DNA of 64,000 bases from Streptomyces sp. man185 (GCA_002551355.1 NTHE01000005.1:106343-170342), one strand, 5' to 3'; counted from the first letter of the stretch, positions 30,812 to 40,104 are shown. The notes: generated from the letters alone by a model not told the origin. Numbers and translations: made by a program.

Positions 30812-33766
30812 CTACGAACCGTCCGCCCCGCGTTCGATGATCGCGAAGTCTCTTCTGGTCGAATCGACGGTCCGGAAGCGCACCAGATTCCTCTTCGGGG
30901 CGCTCGACGAACCGGGCGCGACCAGACCGAAGGCCATGACGAGATGCTCCGGGGCTATCGCTCCGGTCGGGGAGAGGGCCGGGGGCTTTTCCTCCACCAC
31001 GGGGTAGAGGACGACCACGCCGCGCCGATCACGGGCCCACGATTCCAGGGTTTCGTCACCGGACCGGCTTTCCGCGTCATCGGCGCGGGCGATCCGGCGT
31101 GCGGCTTCGCGATGCTTCGGCTCACCGATGGCGCCGAAGACATCGCCACGCCGCCGGGAGCGGTGGGCCAGAGAGAGGGGAGCGGACCCCAGAAGGCTCG
31201 CCTCGACACGACGGGACGACGTCTGCCGCGGGAGGATCACCAGCCAGTCGTCGATGCCCTCGCCGCGCTCGCCGGCGGAGAGAAGGGATTCCAGGTGGGG
31301 GGAGAACTCGGAGGGTACCGACCATCGCAGGTCACAGAGGACCTTGAGCAGCGCCTCGTGATCCAGCGTGCCGATCCGTGCCTCGAAACTGCCGCCGCCG
31401 GCGGATGTGTCACGCCGCAGAGTGACGGGTTCGGCTGCGAGCAGGTCCAGTACCGGCCGCCACACCTCCGCGTTGTGGCGCAGGTCCGCCGGGGCCGTCG
31501 GGTAGGCCGTCGGTTCGACCCATTCGCCGGGGGAGCGGATCTCGACCAGTTCCGCGTTGAACATCTTGTTGCGGGCGGACGGCTTCAGCCAGGAGAGGTG
31601 CTGGGAGACCAGGGGCGGGATCTGGGCCGGGGTCACCTGGGGCTTGCCGTCGATCAGGGTGGCGTAGCGGGTGAGCTGGGCGCGGAACGATTCCTCGTCG
31701 CGGCAGATCGCCTCGAAGGCCTCGTACAGGTCGACCGTTCTGGTCTTGCCCGCCGGCTCCGCGCGGCCGATGTAGAGGCGGACCAGGTCGCGGTAGCCGG
31801 GGCGGAAGCCGAACCAGCGGCCCATCTGCATCAGGGTGTCGGCCTGCTGGGTCTTGCGGCGGTAGTACGTCACCGTCAGGCCCTCGACGGTGAAGCCGCG
31901 GGAGAGCTTCGTGCCGCCGACGAGGATCTTCCACACGTTCGGGGTGCGGTCGAAGTCCAGGTCGGGCTGGTCGTAGTCGCGTTCTGTGTCGCCGTTGACG
32001 ACTAGCACCGGCGTTCCGCCCGAGTTGATCAGCTGGCGGGCGCGGTAGACGTGCGGCCTCAGTTCTTCGTACGACGCGGGCGTGGGCAGTCCGTCGTCGG
32101 CGAAGGGCCGGAAATCTGAGGTGAGGAGGGCCTCAAGCCGGGCGTGGCCCTCCTGGCTCGTATAGGCGGCCTGGTGCCAGATCGAGCTGATCCGCAGAGC
32201 GAGGTCCGCGTGCTCGGCCATGCGCACGGATTCGTGGACGAGCATCGTGTGGTGCCGGAAATGGCTCTCCAGGGACGGGTCGTGGGCCGCGCGGTACAGC
32301 TTCAGGGCACCGGTGAGGATGAAGGCGTCGAGGGCCTCCGCGAGCCGGTCACCGTGGGCGTCGTCGTAGATGCCGCGTACGTGCGCCCGCTCGGCGCTGC
32401 CGACGGCCGACTCGTCGGTGCGGTCCAAGTCGTGGAAGTCCTGGACGCCCATGTAACCGGTCGGGCGCGGCAGGGAGATCAGGAAGTCGCGCGGGAAGAT
32501 GTCGTCGCCGTCGCCCGGGTCGACGAAGACGTTGGCGAAGGGCGTGGCGGTGTATCCGACGTACTGGGCGCGCGGCAGGAGCCCGAGCAGCTGGGAGATC
32601 TGGCCGTTGATCGCCGTACGGGTGACCTTGCCCTCCTCCCACTTCTTCGGGTCCGTGGTGTTGACGGACGCCTGGTCCGACTCGTCGTCGATGATCAGCG
32701 TCGGGATCTCGGAGAGCAGCGGTCCGCCGATCTTCTTGAGGTCCTTGATCAGCTTGCTCAGGACGGACTTGTTCTTCTTCACCACCATGACCCGGGCCGC
32801 CGCGCGGTGGAGGTTGTCCGGGGCGAACAGCGGCTCGGTGCGGATCTGCTTGTCGAATTCGAGAGCGCGGATCCCGGTGGTCAGGCTCTTGTAGTCGTCG
32901 TCCCGGGTGGTCAGTCGCTCGATGTCGAAGGCGCCGAGTACGGAGGGACGGCCGTGGTGGCTCACGAACTTCTCCGGCCAGTCCTCGTCGTCCTGGTAGT
33001 CGACGCCGATCAGGGCTTCCGGGTCGTCGGGGTCCGCGCCGCGCAGGATGTTCTCCTGGCCGATCAGCTGCATGTCCAGGCGGCGCTGGGTCTGGCCGCG
33101 CAGCAGGTTCAGCGTGCCGCCGAGGACGATGACGAGGCGGTAGCCCGCGTCGATGGCCTTGGCCGTGACGCCCGTGAAGTTGGCGGTCTTGCCGGACTGG
33201 ACGTATCCGACGACCAGGCCCCGGGCGCCGTAGGCGTCGGGGCGCGTCGGGTCCGCGAGGCGCTCGACCACCGCGTGGCTCGCCTCGTCGAGACCTGCCA
33301 CGGCGGCGTCCGACCAGCCCTTGCGGCGCAGGAGTTGCTCGTACGCGCTCCAGTAGAAGGACCGGACCGCTGCCGTGTCGCGGGAGTACCACCAGGTCGG
33401 CGTGGTGCTGATGATCGTGGGGCCGGGCTCCTTGAAGACCGGGACGGCGTGGTCGAGGACCTTGCGCAGTGCGGCACCGAAGCCCAGGCGGTCGTACGCG
33501 TCCGCGCGCCGCTCGTCCGTACGGGGCGGCGCCGTCGACCAGTCCGCCTGCTCCGCCAGGTCCCAGCCCGTGAGCATCCGGTGCCACAGCACAGTCAGCT
33601 CGTCGCCCGGGCCCGCTCCCGTGACGCGTTCCCGGAACGCGTCCTGTTCCGTGTCGGCCGGCTCTTCGTCCTCGGCCAGGGCGAAAGCGAGCTTGGCGAA
33701 GTTTCTGGGTCCCCGGCGCATCGTGGCGAGTACGTCTCCGTGGAGCTGGAGCAGGTGGTCGGTCAT
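30812..33766 (-). CDS. Z1-domain ATPase/helicase-like protein
   Basis: The protein has 984 residues. The Z1 domain is recognised by its Walker A LVVGYVQSGKTANFTG (about 184-199), motif II LIIDDESDQAS (about 357-367), GYTATPFANVF (about 404-414), ILVGGTKLSRGFTVEGL (about 614-630) and MQMGRWFGFRPGYRDL (about 646-661). Z1 proteins are a distinct helicase-like ATPase family predicted to translocate on DNA in restriction systems alongside MORC/MutL-like ATPases. They are part of the experimentally tested antiphage system MZA (MutL, Z1, DUF, AIPR). No AIPR protein is encoded here. Thirteen bases separate it from vsr and 55 from the MORC gene. Confidence 0.93.
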   Translation of the reverse strand: MTDHLLQLHGDVLATMRRGPRNFAKLAFALAEDEEPADTEQDAFRERVTGAGPGDELTVLWHRMLTGWDLAEQADWSTAPPRTDERRADAYDRLGFGAALRKVLDHAVPVFKEPGPTIISTTPTWWYSRDTAAVRSFYWSAYEQLLRRKGWSDAAVAGLDEASHAVVERLADPTRPDAYGARGLVVGYVQSGKTANFTGVTAKAIDAGYRLVIVLGGTLNLLRGQTQRRLDMQLIGQENILRGADPDDPEALIGVDYQDDEDWPEKFVSHHGRPSVLGAFDIERLTTRDDDYKSLTTGIRALEFDKQIRTEPLFAPDNLHRAAARVMVVKKNKSVLSKLIKDLKKIGGPLLSEIPTLIIDDESDQASVNTTDPKKWEEGKVTRTAINGQISQLLGLLPRAQYVGYTATPFANVFVDPGDGDDIFPRDFLISLPRPTGYMGVQDFHDLDRTDESAVGSAERAHVRGIYDDAHGDRLAEALDAFILTGALKLYRAAHDPSLESHFRHHTMLVHESVRMAEHADLALRISSIWHQAAYTSQEGHARLEALLTSDFRPFADDGLPTPASYEELRPHVYRARQLINSGGTPVLVVNGDTERDYDQPDLDFDRTPNVWKILVGGTKLSRGFTVEGLTVTYYRRKTQQADTLMQMGRWFGFRPGYRDLVRLYIGRAEPAGKTRTVDLYEAFEAICRDEESFRAQLTRYATLIDGKPQVTPAQIPPLVSQHLSWLKPSARNKMFNAELVEIRSPGEWVEPTAYPTAPADLRHNAEVWRPVLDLLAAEPVTLRRDTSAGGGSFEARIGTLDHEALLKVLCDLRWSVPSEFSPHLESLLSAGERGEGIDDWLVILPRQTSSRRVEASLLGSAPLSLAHRSRRRGDVFGAIGEPKHREAARRIARADDAESRSGDETLESWARDRRGVVVLYPVVEEKPPALSPTGAIAPEHLVMAFGLVAPGSSSAPKRNLVRFRTVDSTRRDFAIIERGADGS

Positions 33767-33821
33767 GGTGTGGATCTTTTCCTCGGCGGGGACGGGGACG
33801 GGGCGGCTCGGGCGGAAGCGG

Positions 33822-35351
33822 TCAGCGCGCGAGTTCGCAGCGTGCGGCCGTCACCAGGACGCTGTTCCACAGGGCGATGTTGTCGAGGTGGGTGGCCCGG
33901 ACCCGTTCCTTCTGGAAGATCTCGTTGACCATGAGGTAGAGCATGCTCTTGACCACGGGGGCGTCGTTCAGACCGCCCCGACGCCCGCCGTTGAAGACCT
34001 GGCGGTACTCCTTGTTGAGCTTCACGACCCTTTCCTCGCGGTCGAGTTCGAAGAACACGTCGGAGGCCAGGCTGTCCCAGCGGAACGTGATCGGGTCCTC
34101 GCCCTCCAGCTCGGGCAGTTCGTCGCGCAGCGTGCGCTTCAGCCGGGGGTCCAGGCCCTTGCCGGCGGGGAGGACCGCCTTGCGCTGGGGTTCGGTGGCG
34201 CGCTTGGCGGCCTCCCGGTACGTCGTCTCCGCTTCCTTGACGTAGGCCGCGAATTCGTTCCCGGCGCCGTCCGTCGCCTGCTCCAGGCCGCGGGCGAAAG
34301 CCGGGGTGACGGTCACGCCGTCCTTCTTGACCGTGAGGCTGAAGACGTCGTTCCGCTCGGCGGGCAGATCCACGGCGATCCGGGCGAGGGCGAGGTGGCC
34401 CTTGGGGCTGCGGGTGTTGTTCCAGCCGCCCGCCTGGACGAGCCGGTCGTTGCGGTAGATGTAGAACCCCTGGCGCTCGGCGAGCGGGCCGATGCCCCGG
34501 AAGCTCACGAGCGGGGACTTCGGCTGCCAGATGTGGGCGGTCAGCGCGACCTCGCCGACACCCTCCACCGGGGCCGTGTAGGTGCGCGGGTAGCCGGGCC
34601 GGCCGGAGATCCGGTAGCCGAACGGGTCGATCGGCTCGACGCCGCGGTGATCGAGCTCCTCACGGGTCGTCACGTCCTCGACGACGATGTCGATGTTGAA
34701 GTCGTCGCGGGCCAGGAAACGGTGGAGGTGAAGCCCGAGGTGGGTCTCCAGCTTCTCGATGGCGTCGTTCAGGAAGCGGTCGGCCTGACCGGTGGTGACC
34801 GTCTCGAAGGCCCGGACCCGGTCCCAGCGGACGATCGTGCCGTGCCATTCGATCAGGCCGTCGTAGCGGTCGACGAGCGTCTGGCAGTAGCGGGGGTCCA
34901 CGATGTCGCACGTGAAGTCGGCCCGGGCACTCGCCGTCAGCCAGCGGCGGCCGGTCGACGGGCTGCGCTTGGTGCGGCTGATCACGGTGAGGGAGTCGGC
35001 GTGCGAGAGCGAGGCGGCCTTGAGCCCGGCGCCGAAGTGACCGAGTGCGCTGTCGCCGTACTCCTGGCGTCCGCCGACCGTCATGGCGGTGTCGAGTGTC
35101 TCGTCGTTCATGCCCGAGCCGTCGTCCACCACCAGCAGACCCACGAGCCGCTGGTCGTCCCGGAGGAAGCTGACCACGACATTACGGGCGCCCGCGTCGA
35201 TGGAGTTGTCGACGAGGTCGGCGACGGCCGCCTCGAAGCCGTATCCCTGGTGCGTCAGCGACTCGACGTAACGGGCCGCGGGCGGCAGGCGCTTGCTTCC
35301 CGACGTCGGAATCTCGTACTGCCAGTCCGCAGAAGGCTGATAGGGCGACAT
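33822..35351 (-). CDS. MORC/MutL-like GHKL ATPase
   Basis: The protein has 509 residues. The GHKL fold is clear: AAVADLVDNSIDAGARNVVV (N box, D45/N49/D52), VVDDGSGMNDETL (G1, 75-87) and ALGHFGAGLKAASLS (G2, 102-116). A transducer-like S5 region follows, with VSFRGIGPLAERQGFYIYRN and FSLTVKKDGV. The C-terminus (VRATHLDNIALWNSVLVTAA) is helical. This is the prokaryotic group related to eukaryotic MORC ATPases. In restriction systems they are proposed to clamp and remodel DNA with Z1 and a nuclease. It heads the minus-strand methyltransferase operon and is the third GHKL ATPase of the island. Confidence 0.92.
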   Translation of the reverse strand: MSPYQPSADWQYEIPTSGSKRLPPAARYVESLTHQGYGFEAAVADLVDNSIDAGARNVVVSFLRDDQRLVGLLVVDDGSGMNDETLDTAMTVGGRQEYGDSALGHFGAGLKAASLSHADSLTVISRTKRSPSTGRRWLTASARADFTCDIVDPRYCQTLVDRYDGLIEWHGTIVRWDRVRAFETVTTGQADRFLNDAIEKLETHLGLHLHRFLARDDFNIDIVVEDVTTREELDHRGVEPIDPFGYRISGRPGYPRTYTAPVEGVGEVALTAHIWQPKSPLVSFRGIGPLAERQGFYIYRNDRLVQAGGWNNTRSPKGHLALARIAVDLPAERNDVFSLTVKKDGVTVTPAFARGLEQATDGAGNEFAAYVKEAETTYREAAKRATEPQRKAVLPAGKGLDPRLKRTLRDELPELEGEDPITFRWDSLASDVFFELDREERVVKLNKEYRQVFNGGRRGGLNDAPVVKSMLYLMVNEIFQKERVRATHLDNIALWNSVLVTAARCELAR

Positions 35352-35597
35352 TGACGGCTTCCTCGCACACTGGAACGGGGCCCGTGTGGGGACGTCGGCC
35401 CTGAGACGATTGTTGAAATGTGATCGTATGGGAAAGGTCTGACGTCCGGGAAACGTTGAGCGAACTGCCCCGGCCCGCCGTCTGCGGGTGCGCGCACAAG
35501 CCGCGGCCCGGAACCCCGCACCAGCAGTGCGCGGTTCCGGGCCGCCGCCCGAGAAGTCGTGGGCGGCGGCCCCTACTAAGGGACGTACACCAGAGGT

Positions 35598-36602
35598 TCA
35601 GCCCCCGTGGCACCCCCCATAAGCCTCCCCCGACCCGCACCAGCAAGCAGCCGTGCGCGACGGGGGCCACGGGATGGCGCGGCCCCGGGCGGCGAGGGTG
35701 GTGGCGTACTGGGGGAGGAGGCCCGGGTCGGACGGGGACGCGGCCTCCGAGGCGGCGAACGCCTCGTACGAGGGGACCGTGCCCGTCACGATGCCCAGGT
35801 TCGGGGTGCCCGTCGCGTGGAGGTCCCGGAGTGCGGCCTCCAGGCGGGACAGGTGCGTGGCGCGGTCCACGTACTCCTCGGTCAATGCCGGGTACGCGGT
35901 GAGCAGTTCGCGCAGTTCGTTCTCCGGCCAGTGCAGCACGGCCACCGGGAACGGGCGCGAGAGGGCCGTGCGGTAGGTGCCCAGCTCCGCGCGGAGGCGG
36001 GTGATCTCGGCCTTCAGCTCGACCGGGTCCGACGAGCCCAGCGACCACAGGCGCTTCGGGTCGTGGAGCTCGTCCAGGGGGACCGGGGCCGTGTGCAGCT
36101 CGCCGGCCAGCTCGTCCCAGGCGTCGTGGTCCAGGCCCATCAGCCTGCGCACCCGGTGGCGGCCGGTCAGCAGGGACTGCGTGGCGTACGGGACCTCCTC
36201 GCCGGGGGCCAGCAGCAGGGTCAGCGCGGTCGAGAGGAAGTCGTGCGCGGACTCCAGCTCGTCGTGCGCCTCCAGCGTCTCCGCGGCCACCTGCCACGGC
36301 GCGGCGTTCAGCGGGCCCGCCGTGCGGATGCCGTCGATGATCGCCCGGGCCTCGGCCTCGTGACCGTACTCCCAGAGGTTGGCCGCTTTCAGGGCCTTGA
36401 TCAGGTGCGGGTTGTCGACGGTGGACTCGGGGGCCCCGAGCAGGTCGTCGTAGAGCGTGCTCGCGCGGGCGCGGTCGCCCGCGAGTTCCAGGTGGGCCGC
36501 GGCCTGGAGGATCAGCGGTTCGTGGTCCTCGGGGTACTGCGCCGCGGTGCGGAGCAGACGCTCGGCTTCGGTGGTGTGGTCGGCAGGCGTGTCGGGGCGC
36601 AT
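35598..36602 (-). CDS. Tetratricopeptide-like protein with C-terminal SEC-C zinc motif
   Basis: The ATG at 36602 gives a 334-residue protein. The N-terminal part has TPR-like helical pairs (AERLLRTAAQYPEDHEPLIL, then LAGDRARASTLYDDLL, then HEAEARAIIDGI). The C-terminus ends with a SEC-C zinc-binding motif, CWCGSGEAYGGCHGG, as on SecA and several accessory proteins. It may link to the secretion machinery or simply bind zinc and protein partners. The neighbours are unrelated. An upstream in-frame ATG (36755) lies in sequence that looks non-coding. Confidence 0.85.
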   Translation of the reverse strand: MRPDTPADHTTEAERLLRTAAQYPEDHEPLILQAAAHLELAGDRARASTLYDDLLGAPESTVDNPHLIKALKAANLWEYGHEAEARAIIDGIRTAGPLNAAPWQVAAETLEAHDELESAHDFLSTALTLLLAPGEEVPYATQSLLTGRHRVRRLMGLDHDAWDELAGELHTAPVPLDELHDPKRLWSLGSSDPVELKAEITRLRAELGTYRTALSRPFPVAVLHWPENELRELLTAYPALTEEYVDRATHLSRLEAALRDLHATGTPNLGIVTGTVPSYEAFAASEAASPSDPGLLPQYATTLAARGRAIPWPPSRTAACWCGSGEAYGGCHGG

Positions 36603-36695
36603 GGACCACACGGTACTGCCGGACGGTGACGGCGGGGAGGAGAGGTCGGGGGATGAGAAGCGGGAGAAGTCTGGAGAGTTGTGAGGTTTGGCCCT

Positions 36696-36753
36696 ACCGT
36701 GCGCCCCGAGCTTTACGGTGCGCGACCGTGCGCCCCGAGCCTCACGGTGCGCC
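36696..36753. repeat. 29-base tandem duplication
   Basis: Two copies of a 29-base unit starting accgtgcgccccgag lie head to tail (36696-36724 and 36725-36753), differing at only a few bases; part of the unit recurs near 36779. They fall in the leader region of the class E sortase gene, about 50-110 bases upstream of its start. Each contains accgt...acggt, which could fold. Confidence 0.6.
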
Positions 36754-36802
36754 ACCCTGTGTTCTGCGTTCCGTGTCCTTACCGTGCGGGAGGGTGGCGT
36801 CG

Positions 36803-37642
36803 ATGCGGAGGCGGGGCGCTGGGGGAGGGCGTGGGGCGCTCTCGGGCGTGCGTGGCCATGGAGGTGGTCCGCGTCTCCTCGCCCGGGGGCTGTGGCTGTC
36901 CGCCGAAGTCGCCGTCACTCTCGGTGTCGTGCTGCTCCTCCTCGTCGCCCATCAGCTGTGGTGGACCAACCGCGAGGCGCGCGCCGACGCCGGGCGCACC
37001 GTCCAGAGCCTGCAGCGGGAGTGGGAGTGGGACGTGTCTGTCCCGGACGACGACGGTGGTGGCGGTGGCGGTGGCGGTGGCGGTGAGGGTGCGCGGGAGG
37101 GGAGTTCCCGTCCTTCGGCCTCCGGCCGGGAGGTGGAGGGTGGTGGGTCCGCCGGTGCGGCGGCGCGGCAGGGTGGTTCCGCTCCCCGCTGGGACCAGGC
37201 GTACGCCGTCCTCCGCATCCCCCGGATCGGGCTCACCGCCCCCGTCGCCGAGGGCACCAGCAAGGGCGGGGTGCTCGACCGGGGGTACGTCGGGCACTAC
37301 ACCCGCACCGCGCAGGCCGGGCAGGCCGGGAACTTCGCGCTCGCAGGGCACCGCAACACCCACGGCGAGCCCTTCCGGCGCATCGACCGGCTGCGGAGCG
37401 GTGACCGGATCACCGTCGAGACCCGCGACGCCGTCTACACGTACACCGTCGGCAAACGCCTCGCGCGGACCGCGCCCTCCGACAGCGGGGTCATCGCGCC
37501 CGTGCCGCGCAGCAACATCACCACCTCCGCGGGCTACAGCGCGGCCGGTTACTACCTCACCCTGACCACCTGCACCCCCGAGTTCAGCTCCCGCTACCGG
37601 CTCGTCGTCTGGGGGAAGCTCACCGCGATGCGCCCCCGGTAA
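36803..37642 (+). CDS. Class E sortase
   Basis: The ATG at 36803 gives 279 residues; a GTG at 36794 is possible. An N-terminal basic region and one membrane helix (SAEVAVTLGVVLLLLVAHQL) anchor it with the enzyme outside. A Gly/Ser linker follows with a run of about ten glycines. The catalytic domain has AVLRIPRIGL, then the catalytic His in LAGHRNTHGEPFRRID, Cys in YYLTLTTCTPEFSS and Arg in RYRLVVWG, all intact. Class E sortases in Streptomyces cleave LAxTG signals and attach chaplins and other proteins to peptidoglycan. The protein at 43514 carries a LARTG signal and is a candidate substrate. Confidence 0.92.
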   Translation: MRRRGAGGGRGALSGVRGHGGGPRLLARGLWLSAEVAVTLGVVLLLLVAHQLWWTNREARADAGRTVQSLQREWEWDVSVPDDDGGGGGGGGGGEGAREGSSRPSASGREVEGGGSAGAAARQGGSAPRWDQAYAVLRIPRIGLTAPVAEGTSKGGVLDRGYVGHYTRTAQAGQAGNFALAGHRNTHGEPFRRIDRLRSGDRITVETRDAVYTYTVGKRLARTAPSDSGVIAPVPRSNITTSAGYSAAGYYLTLTTCTPEFSSRYRLVVWGKLTAMRPR

Positions 37643-37824
37643 GGGAAACGCGCCTCCGGTAAGGGAGACGCGCCCCCGATAGACGCTCCTCGGCAGGGCA
37701 AATGCACCTCCGCACAAGGGGAACCCCAAGGCCCGTCCGATCATCGTGTATAACGAAGAGAGTGCCGCTCACTCCGATGGGCGGCACTTCGCGAGAACGG
37801 TTCGAGGAACGGGAGGTGCACATC

Positions 37825-38157
37825 ATGCGGGACGCCAACGCCCTGCGCGGCGCCTTCGCCCGGCTGCTCCGGCCCGTCGGAATCCTCGTCCTCCTCCTCA
37901 CCGAGATCCTCCTCGCCGAGGGCGGCAGCCTCTCCGCCGCCGTCGCGCTCGCCGCCACCGCCGCGGCCGGCTCCGCGCTCCTCGCCTGCGCCGTCATCAG
38001 CGCCCGCTGCGCGCCCCCGGTGCCCCGCACCCGGGTCCGTACGGCCATCCGGGACCGGGAGCGGCGCACCGCGTTCCTCCCGCAACGCGACCCCGACGCC
38101 CGAGGCCGCACCAGGCCGCGAGCGCCCGGGCACGCCCTCCCGACGGCCGCCGCGTAA
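37825..38157 (+). CDS. DUF6412 small membrane protein
   Basis: The ATG at 37825, after GGGAGG, starts a 110-residue protein. It has a hydrophobic N-terminal half of two probable membrane helices (GILVLLLTEILLAEGG, then SAAVALAATAAAGSALLACA) and a basic cytoplasmic tail (RTRVRTAIRDRERRTAFLPQ). This fits DUF6412, which in Streptomyces stands directly upstream of a yidC-type gene as here. A role in assisting membrane insertion is inferred from position only. Confidence 0.85.
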   Translation: MRDANALRGAFARLLRPVGILVLLLTEILLAEGGSLSAAVALAATAAAGSALLACAVISARCAPPVPRTRVRTAIRDRERRTAFLPQRDPDARGRTRPRAPGHALPTAAA

Positions 38158-38326
38158 AGAACCCCCGCCCGCACGTCCGCTCGTACGCGCGTACCTCCTG
38201 GATACCTCGCGCGTACGTGTCTCCCGCACGCGTGGTGCGTTCCGCGCCGGTCGTCCTGCCGAGTGACCACCCCGTACCTCCCCGCAGGTACCTCCCGGCA
38301 CGACGAGACCCCCGGAGGGCTCACCC

Positions 38327-39097
38327 ATGTCCGCCTTCATGTCCGCTTTCGCGAGCCTGGTCGGCTCCCTCGCCGACCTGCTCCAGCCGCTCTTCCAGAC
38401 CGCGTCCACCGCCGCCGCGATCATCCTGTTCACCGCGCTCGTCCGGCTCGCCGTCCACCCGCTCTCCCGGGCCGCCGCGCGGGGGCAGAAGGCCCGCGGC
38501 CGGCTCCAGCCGCAGATCGCCGAACTGCGCAAGAAGCACGGGAAGAACCCCGAGAAGATGCAGAAGGCGATCATGGAGCTGCACGCCGCCGAGAAGGTGT
38601 CGCCGCTCTCCGGCTGCCTGCCGAGCCTGCTTCAGATGCCCGCGTTCTTCCTGCTCTACCACCTGTTCTCCAGCAGCTCGATCGGCGGCGAGCCCAACGC
38701 GCTGCTCAGCCACGACCTGCTCGGCGCACCGCTCGGCGGGCGCTGGCACGACGCGCTCGCGCACGGCGGACCGTTCGGCGCGCAGGGGCTGGTCTACCTG
38801 GGGCTCTTCGTGATCGTCGCCGCCGTCGCCACGTTCAACTACGGACGCACCAAGCGGCAGCTGGCCGCCAACCCGATGACGCCCGCCGCCGGCCCGGACG
38901 GACAGGCGGTGCCCGGCATGGGCGCGATGACGAAGCTCATGCCGCTGATGTCCTTCTTCACCCTGATCACGGTGGCCGTCGTCCCGCTGGCCGCCGCTCT
39001 CTACGTCGTCACCACGACCACCTGGACCGCGATCGAGCGGGCCTGGCTCTACCGCGACATGCCGGTGGCGGGCGGCGCCATGGCCACCGCGGCGTAG
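38327..39097 (+). CDS. yidC: YidC/Oxa1-family membrane protein insertase
   Basis: The protein has 256 residues. It shows the YidC/Oxa1 core: a first helix (AAIILFTALVRLAVHPLS), an Arg-containing conserved hydrophobic segment, a cytoplasmic coiled hairpin (AELRKKHGKNPEKMQKAIME), then VSPLSGCLPSLLQMPAFFLL, and further helices (LVYLGLFVIVAAVATFNYG, FFTLITVAVVPLAAALYVV). Actinobacteria lack the large periplasmic domain, consistent with this length. It inserts membrane proteins alone or with SecYEG. It is shorter than the main actinobacterial YidC near rnpA, so it is probably a second paralogue. Confidence 0.9.
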   Translation: MSAFMSAFASLVGSLADLLQPLFQTASTAAAIILFTALVRLAVHPLSRAAARGQKARGRLQPQIAELRKKHGKNPEKMQKAIMELHAAEKVSPLSGCLPSLLQMPAFFLLYHLFSSSSIGGEPNALLSHDLLGAPLGGRWHDALAHGGPFGAQGLVYLGLFVIVAAVATFNYGRTKRQLAANPMTPAAGPDGQAVPGMGAMTKLMPLMSFFTLITVAVVPLAAALYVVTTTTWTAIERAWLYRDMPVAGGAMATAA

Positions 39098-39235
39098 TCG
39101 GCGCGGCCGTTGCGCCGGTCCAGTGTGTGAACGAGGTCTTGCGGAGTGATCCGATCTCTTGGACGATCAGCCAAGCCCCTCGGCGGCCGCACCCCGCCGG
39201 AGGGCTCTCCACCTCGATCAAGAGGAGTTGGACCG

Positions 39236-40096
39236 TTGAAGCTGCTTCGAGTCGGTACGGCGGGCGCCGAGCGCCCCGCACTTCTCGACCGCGACGGGAC
39301 TTTGCGTGATCTGTCGGGGTTCGTCCCCGACATCGACGGCGAGCTGCTCTCCGACGCCTCCGCGCTCGCCCGGGTACGGGCGGCCGCCGAGGCGCCCGGT
39401 GTGCTGCCCGCCCTGGACGCGACGGGGCTGCGGATCGGCCCGCCGCTGGGGCGCATCGGCAAGATCGTGTGCATCGGGCTGAACTACCACGACCACGCCG
39501 CCGAGACGGGTGCGCAGATCCCGGCGGAGCCGATCCTGTTCTTCAAGGCCCCCGACACCGTCGTCGGGCCCGACGACACGGTCCTGGTGCCGCGCGCCAG
39601 CCGGAAGACCGACTGGGAGGTCGAGCTCGCCGTCGTCATCGGGCGCACCGCCCGCTACCTGGAGACGGCCGAGGAGGGCCTCGCGCACATCGCCGGGTAC
39701 GCCACCGCGCACGACGTCTCCGAGCGCGAGTTCCAGATCGAGCGCGGCGGCACCTGGGACAAGGGCAAGAACTGCGAGACGTTCAACCCGCTGGGCCCCT
39801 GGCTGGTCACCGCCGACGAGGTGCCCGACCCGCAGGCCCTGCCGCTGCGGCTCTGGGTCAACGGCGAGCTGAAGCAGAACGGCACCACGGCCGAGCAGAT
39901 CTTCCCGGTCGGCGAGGTCGTCCGCTACCTCAGCCACTTCATGACGCTCTACCCGGGTGACGTCATCAACACCGGTACGCCCGCCGGGGTCGCGATGGGA
40001 CAGCCCGAGCCGAAGCCGTACCTCAAGGCGGGCGATGTGGTGGAGCTGGAGGTGGAGGGCCTCGGCCGGCAGCGGCAGGAGCTGAAGGACGCCTAG
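39236..40096 (+). CDS. Fumarylacetoacetate hydrolase-family protein
   Basis: The TTG at 39236, 8 bases after AGGAG, gives a 286-residue protein starting MKLLRVGTAG. The N-terminal domain is short; the FAH fold follows with IVCIGLNYHDHAAETG, then the metal-binding pattern E...E...D seen in KTDWEVELAVVIGR and YATAHDVSEREFQIE, and the C-terminal INTGTPAGVAMG. This pattern fits the FAHD/ureidoglycolate-lyase-like subgroup that cleaves or decarboxylates 2-oxo acids using Mg2+. The exact substrate cannot be told. It is monocistronic, followed by small repeats and a strong terminator. Confidence 0.92.
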   Translation: MKLLRVGTAGAERPALLDRDGTLRDLSGFVPDIDGELLSDASALARVRAAAEAPGVLPALDATGLRIGPPLGRIGKIVCIGLNYHDHAAETGAQIPAEPILFFKAPDTVVGPDDTVLVPRASRKTDWEVELAVVIGRTARYLETAEEGLAHIAGYATAHDVSEREFQIERGGTWDKGKNCETFNPLGPWLVTADEVPDPQALPLRLWVNGELKQNGTTAEQIFPVGEVVRYLSHFMTLYPGDVINTGTPAGVAMGQPEPKPYLKAGDVVELEVEGLGRQRQELKDA

Positions 40097-40104
40097 CCGA
40101 GGGG

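Noticed and set aside
30812..35351. A complete MZA system
   Set aside because: MORC/MutL-like and Z1 proteins are present, but no AIPR-family protein is visible; Vsr and methyltransferases are there instead.
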